From HK1 sp965215295 (GTDB taxonomy: Bacteria > Pseudomonadota > Gammaproteobacteria > HK1): a DNA stretch of 64,000 nt. The stretch covers positions 3,348,001-3,412,000 of the forward strand of contig OZ244045.1 in NCBI GenBank assembly GCA_965215295.1, in the 5' to 3' direction. Positions 17,892 through 26,433 of this stretch are shown piece by piece; position 1 is the stretch's first letter, and each line of letters begins with the position of its first letter. The notes beneath the pieces are model-generated. The model was not told the origin of the DNA. It saw only the letters and a list, made by a program, of their open reading frames with translations, and made no database searches. The translations under genes were made by a program, and so were the position numbers.

Positions 17892-18314
17892 TTGAGAGTG
17901 GACACCGGATTTCTCGAGCGCTGCATCGATACACTGGAACACGCTTTGAAGGGACTCCGGCGCAGCGATCCGGACGACATCGCCCATGACATCTATCGTG
18001 CCGCCTGTGTGAAGGAGTTCGAGATCGTTCTGGAGCAAAGCGGCAAATTGCTGCGCAAGCGTCTCGGCGCGTATTTCGCGAGCAACCGCCAGGCGGATCG
18101 TCTCGCTTTCAAGGACCTTTTCCGACATGCCGCGAAGCATGCGCTGATTGACACGGCGGCCTGTGAGCGCTGGCTTGCATACCGGGACAATCGCGACGAT
18201 ACGACGCACGACTATGGTGAAGGTTTCGCCGAGACGACCTTGAAGCTCCTGCCGGACTTCATCACGGACGCGAGAGCGCTCGCCGAGATGGTCGGAGCGG
18301 CCGGCGATGGCTGA
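17892..18314 (+). CDS. HEPN-domain toxin, HepT-like (HI0074 family)
   Basis: A 140-residue all-helical HEPN protein. It carries the exact Rx4HxY motif of HepT ribonuclease toxins (R101, H106 and Y108 in RDNRDDTTHDY). In characterised type VII systems the Tyr is oligo-AMPylated by the partner MntA, which silences the toxin. The start is TTG 17892 (GTG 17898 is an alternative). The 3' end overlaps the MntA-like coding start by 8 bp. The unusual point is the position between hsdM and hsdS, so it would be transcribed as part of the restriction operon. Confidence 0.88.
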   Translation: MRVDTGFLERCIDTLEHALKGLRRSDPDDIAHDIYRAACVKEFEIVLEQSGKLLRKRLGAYFASNRQADRLAFKDLFRHAAKHALIDTAACERWLAYRDNRDDTTHDYGEGFAETTLKLLPDFITDARALAEMVGAAGDG

Positions 18315-19956
18315 ACGGCTCCTCCTGGCGCCCAGGCATCGCGCGGCGATCGAGGCATTGCTGAAAGAGCACTTGCCCGATGTCGAGGTCTGGGCCTACG
18401 GCAGTCGGGTGAACGGCCGCGCTCATGACGGCAGCGACCTGGATCTGGTGTTGCGCGCATCGGGCCTGAGGGAAATACCGGACGATCGCTTCGCCGACTT
18501 CAAGGACGCCCTGCGCGACTCCAACATTCCCTTCCTGGTCGAAGCCCGCGACTGGGCGCGCCTGCCGGAGACCTTCCACAGGGAGATCGAGCGGAATTAT
18601 GTGGTGCTGGTGGGGAAGCTGCGGGATCGCGATCAGACCGATACACGAAGGAGACATGAGTGGCCAACGGCCACTATTGAAGAAATTGCGGAGAAGGTTG
18701 CCATGGGACCATTCGGTTCCTCGATCAAGGTCGAGACTTTCGTACCGGAAGGAATCCCGATCATCAGCGGACAGCATCTGCACGGCACGAGAGTCGATGA
18801 TGCGCCTGGATTCAACTTCATTACCGAAGAACATGCGAAGAAGCTTGCGAATGCAAACGTCTACCGTGGAGATATCATATTCACGCATGCGGGCAACATT
18901 GGACAAGCAGCATACATTCCGGAACACTCGATATTCTCTCGATATGTCGTTTCGCAGCGTCAGTTCTATCTGCGCTGCAACCGTTCCAAAATCCTCCCCG
19001 AGTTCGTCGCCTTGTACTTCAAGTCTCCCGATGGGCAGCATCGGTTGCTGGCCAATTCGTCCCAGGTCGGTGTTCCATCCATCGCCCAGCCGGTGACCTA
19101 TCTGCGCACGGTAGAAATTCCACTTCCTCCTCTCCCCGAACAACGCGCCATTGCCCACATCCTCGGTACGCTGGACGACAAGATCGAGTTGAACCGGCGC
19201 ATGAACGAAACGCTGGAAGCGATGGCGCGGGCGATCTTCCGGGACTGGTTCGTCGATTTCGGCCCCACCCGCGCCAAGGCCGAAGGCCGCAAGCCCTACT
19301 TGGCATCCGAAATCTGGGATCTGTTTCCTGACGCCCTCGACGACGAGGGAAAGCCGGCGGGATGGGAAATTCGTCCGGCAAGCGACCTGTTCCGGTTCAA
19401 CCCGCGCGAGTCAGTCAGAAAGGGGACGATGACGCCATACCTCGACATGGCAGCTCTTCCGACGGTCGGACTTGTGCCGGATGCTCCGGTCCAGCGCGAG
19501 TATAAATCCGGATCGAAATTCAAAGACGGCGATACGCTCTTCGCACGGATTACACCGTGTCTTGAGAACGGGAAGACAGCCTATGTCTTCGATCTTGGCG
19601 ATGAAGTAGTCGGAACGGGCTCTACGGAGTTCATAGTAATCCGATCGTGTGCACCAAGACCGAAGGCTGCCAGCTATCTCTTGGCACGCGACCCCGGATT
19701 CCGGGCTTGTGCTGAACAGAGTATGGCAGGAACATCCGGGCGACAGCGCGCCGATTCGGAGGCGCTGAGCCGGTATGAAGTCGCTTCCCCATCCGATGAT
19801 CGCCTTTGGACGGCACTCGGCAATCTGATTGGCCCGGTGATGGACAGAATAATCGCCAATGCCCACGAATCCCGCAGTTTGACCCGAACCCGAGACCTGC
19901 TCCTTCCCAAGCTCGTCTCCGGAGAAATCCGCCTCCATGAGGCCGTGAGGGGGTGA
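18307..19956 (+). CDS. MntA-like nucleotidyltransferase antitoxin fused to type I specificity subunit HsdS
   Basis: One uninterrupted 549-residue frame with two unrelated parts. Residues 1 to about 103 are a minimal nucleotidyltransferase with the MntA signature GSx10DxD (G32-S33, D44, D46), expected to AMPylate the HEPN partner. Residues about 118-549 are HsdS: target domain 1, the conserved spacer helix (PLPPLPEQRAIAHILGTLDD, then KIELNRRMNETLEAMARAIF), target domain 2, and the second repeat ending RDLLLPKLVSGEIRL. The link is short and charged. An ATG at 18656 after gaaggagac sits one frame off, hinting that hsdS once had its own start and a small indel joined the genes. Base composition falls in both target domains. 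Confidence 0.88.
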   Translation: MAERLLLAPRHRAAIEALLKEHLPDVEVWAYGSRVNGRAHDGSDLDLVLRASGLREIPDDRFADFKDALRDSNIPFLVEARDWARLPETFHREIERNYVVLVGKLRDRDQTDTRRRHEWPTATIEEIAEKVAMGPFGSSIKVETFVPEGIPIISGQHLHGTRVDDAPGFNFITEEHAKKLANANVYRGDIIFTHAGNIGQAAYIPEHSIFSRYVVSQRQFYLRCNRSKILPEFVALYFKSPDGQHRLLANSSQVGVPSIAQPVTYLRTVEIPLPPLPEQRAIAHILGTLDDKIELNRRMNETLEAMARAIFRDWFVDFGPTRAKAEGRKPYLASEIWDLFPDALDDEGKPAGWEIRPASDLFRFNPRESVRKGTMTPYLDMAALPTVGLVPDAPVQREYKSGSKFKDGDTLFARITPCLENGKTAYVFDLGDEVVGTGSTEFIVIRSCAPRPKAASYLLARDPGFRACAEQSMAGTSGRQRADSEALSRYEVASPSDDRLWTALGNLIGPVMDRIIANAHESRSLTRTRDLLLPKLVSGEIRLHEAVRG

Positions 19957-20107
19957 GTTCGTTGACAGATATCGGGAGGCTATGAGGCATACTATGACAT
20001 CAATACGAAACACCAGGAATTCATAGATGACCGAATGAAGGGAGTCCATGAATAGATTCACATATGCGTCTTCCAGTACTTGGGATTCCTATCCACTTGC
20101 TTGGGTT

Positions 20108-20157
20108 CACGCCGCAAGGCGTGGGTTGCGGCACGTCCGCGTGACTCATGATGAGTC
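20108..20157. promoter_or_regulatory. Two short inverted repeats upstream of vsr
   Basis: At 20108-20123 a 6-bp stem (cacgcc/ggcgtg) closes a GCAA tetraloop. At 20143-20157 two 7-bp arms (gactcat/atgagtc) flank a single G. They lie 30-80 bp before vsr in the 231-bp gap after hsdS. They could be an hsdS terminator-like hairpin or an operator; no T-run follows. Confidence 0.4.
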
Positions 20158-20187
20158 GGTGATTGGCTTCGTCGGCTCGACGATATA

Positions 20188-20619
20188 ATGGTGGATCGTA
20201 TCTCTTCAGAGCTCCGCAGCCGCCTCATGGGGCGTGTGCGGGGAGAGAACACGAAGCCGGAGATGCAGGTCCGACGTTTGGTTCATCGAATGGGATTCCG
20301 GTATCGCCTTCATCGTCGAGATTTACCGGGTACGCCGGATCTGGTATTTCCGGACCGGAAGAAGATCATCTTCGTGCACGGCTGCTTCTGGCATCAGCAC
20401 GATTGTCCGCGAGGCGCACGGCCCACGTCCAACAGGGATTTTTGGAACATCAAACTCGATAAGAACGTACGAAGAGACCAAGAGAACATTTCCGCCTTGG
20501 AAGAACGAGGATGGTCCGTTCTGGTGGTGTGGGAATGCGAGACGAAGCATCCGGAGGAATTATGCGACCTCATCGGAGATTTTATCCAACAGACAAAACG
20601 GTGCTCTCCCCCTACGTAA
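20188..20619 (+). CDS. vsr: Very short patch repair endonuclease (Vsr)
   Basis: A 143-residue Vsr nicking endonuclease, which repairs T:G mismatches left by deamination of 5-methylcytosine. Key residues align with the E. coli enzyme at the same numbers: E25, D51 (GTPDLVFP), H64 and H69 (FVHGCFWHQHDCPRG). Zinc ligands are also present (cysteines around HDCPRGARPTSNRDFW and ECETKH). Convergent with the cytosine methylase gene only 27 bp away, the usual functional partner. GC content is visibly lower than in the flanking chromosome. Confidence 0.95.
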   Translation: MVDRISSELRSRLMGRVRGENTKPEMQVRRLVHRMGFRYRLHRRDLPGTPDLVFPDRKKIIFVHGCFWHQHDCPRGARPTSNRDFWNIKLDKNVRRDQENISALEERGWSVLVVWECETKHPEELCDLIGDFIQQTKRCSPPT

Positions 20620-20646
20620 TCGCACAATTGCCAATTCCGGTTCCGG

Positions 20647-21699
20647 TCAACGCTTGTCGCTCCCGAATTTTTCGAGATGCCGGTAGATGGATCGTGCATG
20701 ATGTTCGGCGAACTTCGGAGGAAAGGCATTGCCGATCAATTTCGCCGCGGGATAACGGCCTTTGGACATTCCGAACACGTACGATCTCGGAAAACCTTGC
20801 AGGAGCGCGGCCTCGCGTAAGGTGATGGCCCGATCTTCCTCCGGATGAAGAAATCGCCCCTTCGATGGGTTGATGCATCCTCCCGTGATCGTCGGCGCCG
20901 GCTCGTGCCACGCCATTCGGCCGTAGATGTCCTTGAATCCGTCGAATCCCTGATGACAATTGAGTTGGTGTTCGGCTGGAAGATCGGTACGGCCTCCGCC
21001 GTTCTTGGGAATTCGGCGGATCAACGACATTACGTGCGCGGACCGGCAAACGGAGTAGTTATGCACCGGGTCCTCCGAGACTTCCGGCGACGGCAGACGT
21101 TGAATGGCTTCGGCCACGGTCCGCCGCCGCCGGACGGGCGAGGCAAACGACGGGCAACCGCTGCGAGAACCCAAGAGAATCATGCGTAGCCGACGTTGAG
21201 GGACGCCGTATCTCGCTGCATCGAAGATCTCGGCTTCACATTCATATCCAAGACCGGTCAATTTTCTCCTGATCTTCTTCAGGCGGGCATCGTCGCGTAG
21301 CCCCGGTACGTTCTCCATCATGATTGTTTTCGGCAAGAAAGCCCGGACGAACCGTACGAATTGAAAGACAAGTTCATTCAGCGGATCATCGATGTATCGT
21401 CCACCGTTGAGCGTTCGCAGCGTCGAGAATCCTTGGCAAGGAGGACAACCGGCCAACAAATCCAGATCACCGGGATTCAGATCCAACTCCTTCATCAGAA
21501 TCCGGGGATTTACTGAACGAATATCATCTTCAATCACATGGGTATCCCGGTGGTTCATTCGATAGGTCTCGACCGAGAGGTTGTCGTTGTCGATAGCTGC
21601 CACAACTCTAAACCCGGCCCGACGAAGTCCAAGCGACAATCCGCCGCACCCGCAGAACAGATCGAGCGCCGAAAACGACTTTCTCCTCGCGGCTGTCAT
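20647..21699 (-). CDS. DNA (cytosine-5-)-methyltransferase
   Basis: A 350-residue C5-cytosine methylase. Motif I is LDLFCGCGGLSLGL, motif IV has the catalytic Cys88 (GCPPCQGFS), motif VI is MMENVPGL, motif VIII is QRRLRMILLGSR and motif X is KLIGNAFPP. The variable region between VIII and IX is short, suggesting a short recognition site. It is the last gene of a minus-strand operon with the receiver and ATPase genes (2 bp behind the receiver stop). No cognate restriction endonuclease is recognised, so it may protect or mark DNA for the kinase-like module. Confidence 0.95.
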   Translation of the reverse strand: MTAARRKSFSALDLFCGCGGLSLGLRRAGFRVVAAIDNDNLSVETYRMNHRDTHVIEDDIRSVNPRILMKELDLNPGDLDLLAGCPPCQGFSTLRTLNGGRYIDDPLNELVFQFVRFVRAFLPKTIMMENVPGLRDDARLKKIRRKLTGLGYECEAEIFDAARYGVPQRRLRMILLGSRSGCPSFASPVRRRRTVAEAIQRLPSPEVSEDPVHNYSVCRSAHVMSLIRRIPKNGGGRTDLPAEHQLNCHQGFDGFKDIYGRMAWHEPAPTITGGCINPSKGRFLHPEEDRAITLREAALLQGFPRSYVFGMSKGRYPAAKLIGNAFPPKFAEHHARSIYRHLEKFGSDKR

Positions 21700-21701
21700 G
21701 C

Positions 21702-23486
21702 CTACACCCGCCCGTTGGAGAAATCCAATCCGATTCGAGTGAGAGACACGCCGAGCTTCTGTACGAGATTGAGTGCATATTCGTACCGAAGCTGGGCAAC
21801 GACCGTCGCTTCATGACGTTTGAAAATCAGTCGGGTCTTTCCTTGTTCGGTTCGGGATATGGCGAGCCGAAAATCGCTCCCGGTGAACTCCCCCCGTTTT
21901 TCCGCATAGAAGACATCCCAGCGAGGCGCCGAGTCGCTTCTTGGCGGATCGTTGAAGCAAAAGCCCTTCAGTTCGCCGTTCAGTTGTAGAACCACGAACC
22001 GATTGGATTGAATGTCGCTCAACAGCTTCTTGTGGGAAATCGGCCGTAGTTCGACCGCAACGAACGGAAGCCGCTGCTCACCGAAGGCGTCGCGACGCCA
22101 CTCGGAAATCTGTGACGGCACCATGTCGCAGGCTGGCGAGACACAGAGCCAGTTGTCGTCGCCTATGGAGAAAACGTGACCGGTTGTGAGATGCCGTCCC
22201 TCCGGCTCCATGCTGCAGACGAATGCATTGTGCTGAAGAGCGGCCCGTTTTCTGGACTCGCAGTCGGCCAAATCCACACCGAATCGGTCCTTGCATATCC
22301 GTCCGACATTGCCGTCGGCCGCCTTCACCTCTGCATCGATCAGACGTGCGACGAAGTCCTCGACGCGCGGAAGGATACCGCTCATCAAGCGGCTCGAATG
22401 GCGGGAGACGCTCTCGGCGACGCGCCATCGGCGTTCCGGTTCGTCGTCGGCGCGCAGGAGGCGATCGTACCAGTACGCCAAGGCATAGCGGTTGCTCAAT
22501 GCCCAGCCTTGAGCCGCAATGCCGTGTTCATCCATTTCCGCTCTGAGTTTGGTCAGAAGAAGCCTTGACGGCTTCGGCTTCCAATCATTTAGCGCAATCC
22601 GAAGATCGGCTAACAGATCATCGTCATGGGATTTTGCTGAAAATGCGACGAACACAGAGTCGGATTTGATCCATCTGACCGGGCCGGAAGACCATAACAG
22701 GCTATCGGCACCCGGGAGTTTATTGTCGTCTGCTCCGCGAGCACGTTCCCTCTTCTTGAGAAGGTATCGAAGGACGAGTTTTTGTTCGTCCCGAGTCCAC
22801 TCGGCTCCGTCGCCTAGATCCTTGAACGCGGAATAAGGCGGCTCCTTTTTCGCCATCGTCCGGAGATAGCACTCTGGATAACGGCATGAGTGGAAGTATT
22901 GTTCAGAATCTATGCTGTCGAATACACGTTGCGAGAAACCGTCGAACCTCTCTTCTCCTTTCTCAATCAATTCCTCGGAGGCTTTCGTCTCTTCTTCGGA
23001 GAGCGAATCCGAAGAAGGACGTATCACTCCCCACAGAACCTCGTCGAACACGATATCGAGCATCTCGTTCGTATAGACGACCACGAGATTGAAATGAGCA
23101 TTGGACATCAGGCCGCGAAGAATTTCGATCGCGCCAGTTCCGTCCCCCGGCTTGGCTCTGTCCAACTGATAATCGAGAATGAGGAGGTCGGACTGATGCA
23201 GATGTTCGGCTACCTTGGCCTCACCCCCTACGGTGACATTCGTTCCATCGTGAATATCGACGAGAAGCGGTCGAGATCGTTCGCGGAACTTGCGTATTAC
23301 GCGCCTGATGCGTTCGGGGTCGGAGCGCCAAGCTTTCCGGTTGTATGTCTCTCCGTGAGTGCCGTGCTCGATTCCGGTTTCAAGAATCTCGGCGAAGGTC
23401 GGATAATCGTCATCGACTATCAGAACGGAACGAATCGGAGCGACGAAAGCCTCTTCGATAAATTCCCGGTAATGCTCATTCGTCAT
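21702..23486 (-). CDS. Receiver-domain protein with large uncharacterised C-terminal region
   Basis: A 594-residue soluble protein. Residues about 18-145 are a receiver domain: acidic pocket D25-D27 (VLIVDDDYPTF), likely phosphoacceptor D105 (LLILDYQLDRAK), conserved Thr139 (VVVYTN). A roughly 35-residue extra loop separates the first strand and the phosphoacceptor strand. The remaining 450 residues match no DNA-binding output domain I recognise. They contain a C-terminal beta-rich portion (DDNWLCVSPACDMVPSQISE, PFVAVELRPIS). It overlaps the upstream ATPase gene by 11 bp and precedes the methylase by 2 bp, so all three are one translational unit. Its likely partner is the kinase-like ATPase. 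Confidence 0.8.
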   Translation of the reverse strand: MTNEHYREFIEEAFVAPIRSVLIVDDDYPTFAEILETGIEHGTHGETYNRKAWRSDPERIRRVIRKFRERSRPLLVDIHDGTNVTVGGEAKVAEHLHQSDLLILDYQLDRAKPGDGTGAIEILRGLMSNAHFNLVVVYTNEMLDIVFDEVLWGVIRPSSDSLSEEETKASEELIEKGEERFDGFSQRVFDSIDSEQYFHSCRYPECYLRTMAKKEPPYSAFKDLGDGAEWTRDEQKLVLRYLLKKRERARGADDNKLPGADSLLWSSGPVRWIKSDSVFVAFSAKSHDDDLLADLRIALNDWKPKPSRLLLTKLRAEMDEHGIAAQGWALSNRYALAYWYDRLLRADDEPERRWRVAESVSRHSSRLMSGILPRVEDFVARLIDAEVKAADGNVGRICKDRFGVDLADCESRKRAALQHNAFVCSMEPEGRHLTTGHVFSIGDDNWLCVSPACDMVPSQISEWRRDAFGEQRLPFVAVELRPISHKKLLSDIQSNRFVVLQLNGELKGFCFNDPPRSDSAPRWDVFYAEKRGEFTGSDFRLAISRTEQGKTRLIFKRHEATVVAQLRYEYALNLVQKLGVSLTRIGLDFSNGRV

Positions 23487-26433
23487 CGCACTCCGCCCCT
23501 CTGAACGAGATCAGGAAATTCGCCCCCGGCAGAGGCATGTCCGTCGCGGAGGATTCATATCTGATCCTATGGCCTCCGGCCGCGAGGTTGGCACGGCAAA
23601 GGTACAGACCTACTCCCCGTCCCCCACGTACCTTCCTAGTGAAGAACAGGGTGAAGAGGCTGTCCAGATCCTCCGGATCGATGCCGGGACCGTTGTCCGA
23701 AACCACTGCCTCGGAATCCGAGACGTCGAAAACCACCTGCCGGTCGTCGATGTCGCTGACGCCCAACCAGTAAATGCTGTTGTTCAACAGGTTGATAAAT
23801 ACCGGGTAGAGACGTGAGCGCTGATCGAATACCCGGAGCTTGCGAAATCTCTCCGTGGCGGAAAAGGAAATACGGTTCTTTGCGAGAGTCGGTCCGAAGA
23901 ACTCCGAAACATATTCGGCGATCTCGGCTCCCGTGATCCAACATTGTATTTTCTGCCCCGCAAGACGTAACGGTGAGAGGAATCGCAACTGGTCAGTCAG
24001 CCCTTCGTAACCGAACTCGATATCCTTCACCGCGACGCTGGAGCGAACGTCTTCCGGAAGGCGCCTTAGTCCCGATCCGATAATATCGTCATAGGATTGC
24101 AGTTCGTGGCCGACGATCTCCACCGCTATGCCGAGTTGGGCGAGACTGTTCAGTCTCTCCAGCTCGCCTCGTACCTCACCGAGCTCCTCCATCCCGAATG
24201 TGGCCAGATGCTCCAAGTCGATACTGTCCTGCAGGCTTTCCAGAGCTTCGATATACGGAACGAAGATTTCCCTGTTTTCCTCATCCATGCGTCGCATGAG
24301 CAGATCCATCAAATTCGAGACCTCCGCATAGGACAGCTCACCGGTCTCGAAGCGATGAAGAAGGGGTTCGGCTTCGGCGTGGAACAGCTTGTTTCGTTGT
24401 TTCACGATATCGAGTATCCTCTGATACTCGGCCTTCTGGAGAGCGGCGATGGAGCTCTTCCATTTCTGGATGCGGTGATGGATGCGGCCGGCTTGGCTGG
24501 CCAATTGTCGTTTCAGAAGAATTCTGGGTTTGGTAGGCTTGATTCGTTCGATGTCCCGATCGATCCTCTCATTCAGAGCAGTGACGGTTGCGCGTGCCGT
24601 TCGGAGCGTATCCCGGTAGTGCGCATACGTATCCTCCGATGCCCCGAGGTTCTTCGGAGCGCCCGGAAGCCTGAAGTCGGCCAAGCGCTCTCGGAAGCCT
24701 TCCAGCGTCCGTTGTACTTGGGATATCTGTGCTTCACTTCCGATGTCCAGATTCTCCGCATAATGTTCCACGTCGTGAAGGAGGTTCGGCAGATCTCGGG
24801 AGTATTTCTTGAGTTTTGACAAAAACTCCCGCCGGTGACGTCTTCGCAGCTTGTTCCTGGCCTCTGCGGCGCGCTTGCGTTCGTTTTCTGCGGAAATCCG
24901 AGGCAGCAATTCATTGCGTATCTCGGACGCGGAACCGAAATATCGGCGAGCGGACTGCATCAGAAGGTTCGAGATCAGGGACTTGAGCGTCTTCGCCGCT
25001 CGGTTGTCGAGCAGACCTTCGCGGCCCGCCTTGTCCTTCAGGTTCGGATTGTGCTCGCGCGTGATCGCGAGACGCCCGAACATCTGACGATGATTCCAGA
25101 ACTCGCGGCCGGCGCTTTTGCTCCGGCGAGACTCGATCTCGAAGAAGTCGTTGTCGGTCCGCCCGTAGGGTAGGACCCGCAGGCCATCCCGAAAGACCAT
25201 GAAGCCCGAATACTTTTCGGCCAGTTCCCGGTATTGTTGAAACTCCGATGGAGAATGAGTCGTGTTCGTGGATACGAACTCCATCGACGCGATATAGAGC
25301 TCCAAGGGCCCCACCTCGTTATCGCGACGCCGAGGAATCGAAAGATCCTTCGGCGGCTCGATGATCTGGGTATCGGGCAGCCATTCGCCGAAGGCCTTGA
25401 TGTGGCCGGTGAAGACGCCGCTGGAATCGATCCTGCCTTCGATACGATGTTCCAAGCCGTCTACCTGACGTTTGTCGAACTGTTTTCCCGAGCCGACAAC
25501 TATCCGGTGGGTGTCTCCTTCCCATACGCGCACGACATAGGAAAAGTGAGGGTCGTTCAGGGTAGCGGCGGAGTCGGACGGATCGACAAACGGGTCGACG
25601 AAGCTGGAAAGCGTCTCGAAAAAACGCTCGCGTGCCGCCTGAGCCGACGTATCGGCGACCCCTTCATTGAAGTGGACACGTAGATCATAATTGATATGAG
25701 AGACGAGCAACGCCATTCCGTGGTCGGAATCGCCGGTCCATACCGGCCATTGCAGCAGGTGTCGGGGCTCGAAAGACACCCGGGACATGGTGGACAGAAT
25801 CTCTTCGGAGGGCGTCCGCGGCTCATTGCCCCCCGCCTCGTCAAGCTCCTTCCAAGCCTTGCGAATACGATCTTTGCGGTCCCCATCCGAGCCGCCGGTC
25901 ACATTCTCCGACAAGCCGGCGACGAGGTCGGGGACCTGTGCGAAGAGTTCGTCTCTCGTGGTGAACTCCGTCATCGGAACGAATATGTCGGACAGGTTGA
26001 TAAAGGGGTTTTCGAACAAGCGCCAGTCGATCAGCGCGGCGACGAACGGAGCCTCCGATCGCTTCGAAACCAACAGAAGAATCGGCCCCAGATTGGCGCA
26101 TGAAAGGCGTCCGATCCCTTTCTGGCCTTGGCGCGGTCGAACCGTCAGGCCGTTCCGGTCCCGGACGGGCGTCGTGTCCACGGTCGCCTTGGACTCGGTT
26201 CCGACGACGAGCCAGCGGGTCTCGAATTCGTCGCGACTCATTCCATGGCCGTCGTCGCTGATGGTCGCTACCGGCTCTGCGCCGTCATAGATATTGAGCT
26301 CGACATTTCGTGCATAGGCATCGAATGCATTCTTCCACAGCTCCGAGATAGCGGTGGGACAATCGGCGATTTGCTCACGGCCGAGATGATCGACCGTCCG
26401 AGCCTTGGTCTGAAACGCGGTTTTCCCGATCAC
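23476..26433 (-). CDS. Dual-GHKL ATPase: N-terminal MutL/Hsp90-type plus C-terminal histidine-kinase-type domain
   Basis: About 985 residues from a GTG at 26433. The N-terminal Bergerat ATPase resembles MutL/Hsp90/MORC: N-box ELWKNAFDAYA (E31, N35), DDGHG (60-64), lid GQKGIGRLS (103-111). The middle, about 400-750, is rich in charged helices and likely coiled coil. A second GHKL unit of sensor-kinase type follows: H-box-like EIVGHELQS (H776), N-box NLLNNSIYW, G1 DNGPGID, G2 GGRGVGLYL. No membrane segment is seen. The frame stays open 73 codons upstream, but that part has no family resemblance. First gene of the operon with the receiver protein and cytosine methylase. Confidence 0.85.
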   Translation of the reverse strand: MIGKTAFQTKARTVDHLGREQIADCPTAISELWKNAFDAYARNVELNIYDGAEPVATISDDGHGMSRDEFETRWLVVGTESKATVDTTPVRDRNGLTVRPRQGQKGIGRLSCANLGPILLLVSKRSEAPFVAALIDWRLFENPFINLSDIFVPMTEFTTRDELFAQVPDLVAGLSENVTGGSDGDRKDRIRKAWKELDEAGGNEPRTPSEEILSTMSRVSFEPRHLLQWPVWTGDSDHGMALLVSHINYDLRVHFNEGVADTSAQAARERFFETLSSFVDPFVDPSDSAATLNDPHFSYVVRVWEGDTHRIVVGSGKQFDKRQVDGLEHRIEGRIDSSGVFTGHIKAFGEWLPDTQIIEPPKDLSIPRRRDNEVGPLELYIASMEFVSTNTTHSPSEFQQYRELAEKYSGFMVFRDGLRVLPYGRTDNDFFEIESRRSKSAGREFWNHRQMFGRLAITREHNPNLKDKAGREGLLDNRAAKTLKSLISNLLMQSARRYFGSASEIRNELLPRISAENERKRAAEARNKLRRRHRREFLSKLKKYSRDLPNLLHDVEHYAENLDIGSEAQISQVQRTLEGFRERLADFRLPGAPKNLGASEDTYAHYRDTLRTARATVTALNERIDRDIERIKPTKPRILLKRQLASQAGRIHHRIQKWKSSIAALQKAEYQRILDIVKQRNKLFHAEAEPLLHRFETGELSYAEVSNLMDLLMRRMDEENREIFVPYIEALESLQDSIDLEHLATFGMEELGEVRGELERLNSLAQLGIAVEIVGHELQSYDDIIGSGLRRLPEDVRSSVAVKDIEFGYEGLTDQLRFLSPLRLAGQKIQCWITGAEIAEYVSEFFGPTLAKNRISFSATERFRKLRVFDQRSRLYPVFINLLNNSIYWLGVSDIDDRQVVFDVSDSEAVVSDNGPGIDPEDLDSLFTLFFTRKVRGGRGVGLYLCRANLAAGGHRIRYESSATDMPLPGANFLISFRGAECDDE

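Noticed and set aside
18599..19096. Separate protein starting at the ATG at 18656
   Set aside because: The frame is one base off HsdS and reads as basic, low-quality sequence; only the frame continuous with the nucleotidyltransferase has HsdS features. The ATG is kept as a hint of past fusion.
19972..19995. Promoter TTGACA with TACTAT after hsdS
   Set aside because: Both hexamers are good but only 12 bp apart, too close for a standard sigma-70 promoter.
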